A stretch of 64,000 bases of DNA, taken from assembly GCA_963824195.1 (NCBI GenBank), contig CAWGOJ010000005.1, positions 106,254 through 170,253 on the forward strand, read 5' to 3'. Of the stretch, positions 63,867 to 64,000 are shown in pieces. The notes beneath the pieces are model-generated. The model made no database searches, was not told where the DNA came from, and saw nothing but the letters and a program-made list of their open reading frames with translations. Both the position numbers and the translations under genes were made by a program. Each line of letters begins with the position of its first letter. Within the stretch, counting starts at the first letter, position 1. The stretch is from Bog-473 sp963824195 (GTDB lineage Bacteria > Actinomycetota > Acidimicrobiia > Acidimicrobiales > RAAP-2).

Positions 63867-64000
63867 AAGCCGGCGAGGGCGTGGAGGTGGAAATCCGTCC
63901 CGTGGGGCTCTTGAAGGTGATCTCCACGTTGGCGTCCCCGGACATCTTCCACCCCATCTCGTGGACACAGCGGTGATGCTGGTCGCAGAGCTCGACCAGG
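63835..64000 (-). CDS. HNH endonuclease (DUF222 type), C-terminal fragment
   Basis: Reading in from the right edge, the reverse frame gives LVELCDQHHRCVHEMGWKMSG and ends GRISTSTPSPAFTSARDGPPR before TGA at 63835. The pattern C-x2-HH-x3-H followed by GW and a short beta tail is the end of the HNH domain in DUF222-type nucleases, which are common in actinobacteria. Its stop lies within the end of menD on the other strand (32-bp overlap). Only about 55 residues are visible, so the subtype is inferred. Confidence 0.6.
   Translation of the reverse strand, partial: LVELCDQHHRCVHEMGWKMSGDANVEITFKSPTGRISTSTPSPAFTSARDGPPR

Overview
The window is high-GC, gene-dense bacterial DNA, about 97% coding, with GTG and TTG starts almost as common as ATG and most neighbouring genes overlapping by 1-4 bases (ATGA, GTGA, TTGA). 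Gene content points to an actinobacterium: a division cluster with sepF, yggT and divIVA behind ftsZ, a DUF3040 gene near mraZ, a proteasome activator of the Bpa type, a HisA that could be PriA-like, an ECF41 (SigJ-like) sigma factor, lspA and rluD near dnaE1, and a menaquinone pathway. Lineage within the phylum is an inference; class Acidimicrobiia or a relative fits best. I see no rRNA, tRNA, CRISPR array, insertion sequence or prophage.

Layout. 1-1.9 kb: the 3' end of nth, a VapB-type antitoxin with a PIN-domain partner whose active site looks degraded, a DUF1905 gene and a small reverse gene. 2.0-11.2 kb: one long operon hisD-hisC-hisB-hisH-hisA-hisF, a GroES-like gene, hisI, trpE, ygfZ and two small membrane proteins. 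11.3-23.9 kb: a mixed block with two small ORFs, a divergent sugar-kinase/GH4 glycosidase pair, a frameshifted DUF2254 membrane protein, an HxlR regulator facing an AhpD-like gene across twin operators, CapA-like, LMW phosphatase and acyl-CoA ligase genes, LapA-like, DUF3040, ROK kinase, HNH nuclease and lipoate ligase-like genes.

24.1-41.8 kb is the division and cell-wall cluster: mraZ (behind four 10-bp operator repeats), rsmH, ftsL, ftsI, murE, mraY, ftsW, murG, murC, murB, ftsQ, ftsZ, yggS, sepF, yggT, divIVA and an H1-tailed DksA/TraR protein. murF and murD are missing from their usual slots. As written, ftsL and ftsI lie in one continuous reading frame, probably because of a one-base shift in a GC repeat. 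41.8-52.5 kb: lspA, rluD, a sigma-70 factor, a histidine phosphatase, an Rrf2 regulator, a frameshifted phosphodiesterase gene, bpa, an RDD protein, dnaE and an unknown gene. After a 590-bp gene-free stretch, 53.0-58.4 kb holds an unknown gene with a YyaL-type thioredoxin-domain protein, an SDR enzyme, and an AhpD-like gene with its ECF41 sigma factor. 58.4-63.9 kb carries menE, menB, menA, menH and menD; the tail of an HNH nuclease gene runs off the right edge.

A theme across the window is start sites that look leaderless: a TANNNT -10 hexamer sits 6-9 bases before an ATG or GTG with no ribosome binding site between. In two places (kinase/GH4 and menE/menB) divergent leaderless genes share overlapping -10 hexamers only 21-23 bp apart. 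Three reading frames (DUF2254, ftsL, phosphodiesterase) are each interrupted by what looks like one extra base, so sequencing error should be excluded before treating them as biology. I do not see an obviously new multi-gene system; the best leads are the promoter architecture, the gaps in the mur gene set, the GroES-like gene inside the his operon and the H1-DksA fusion.
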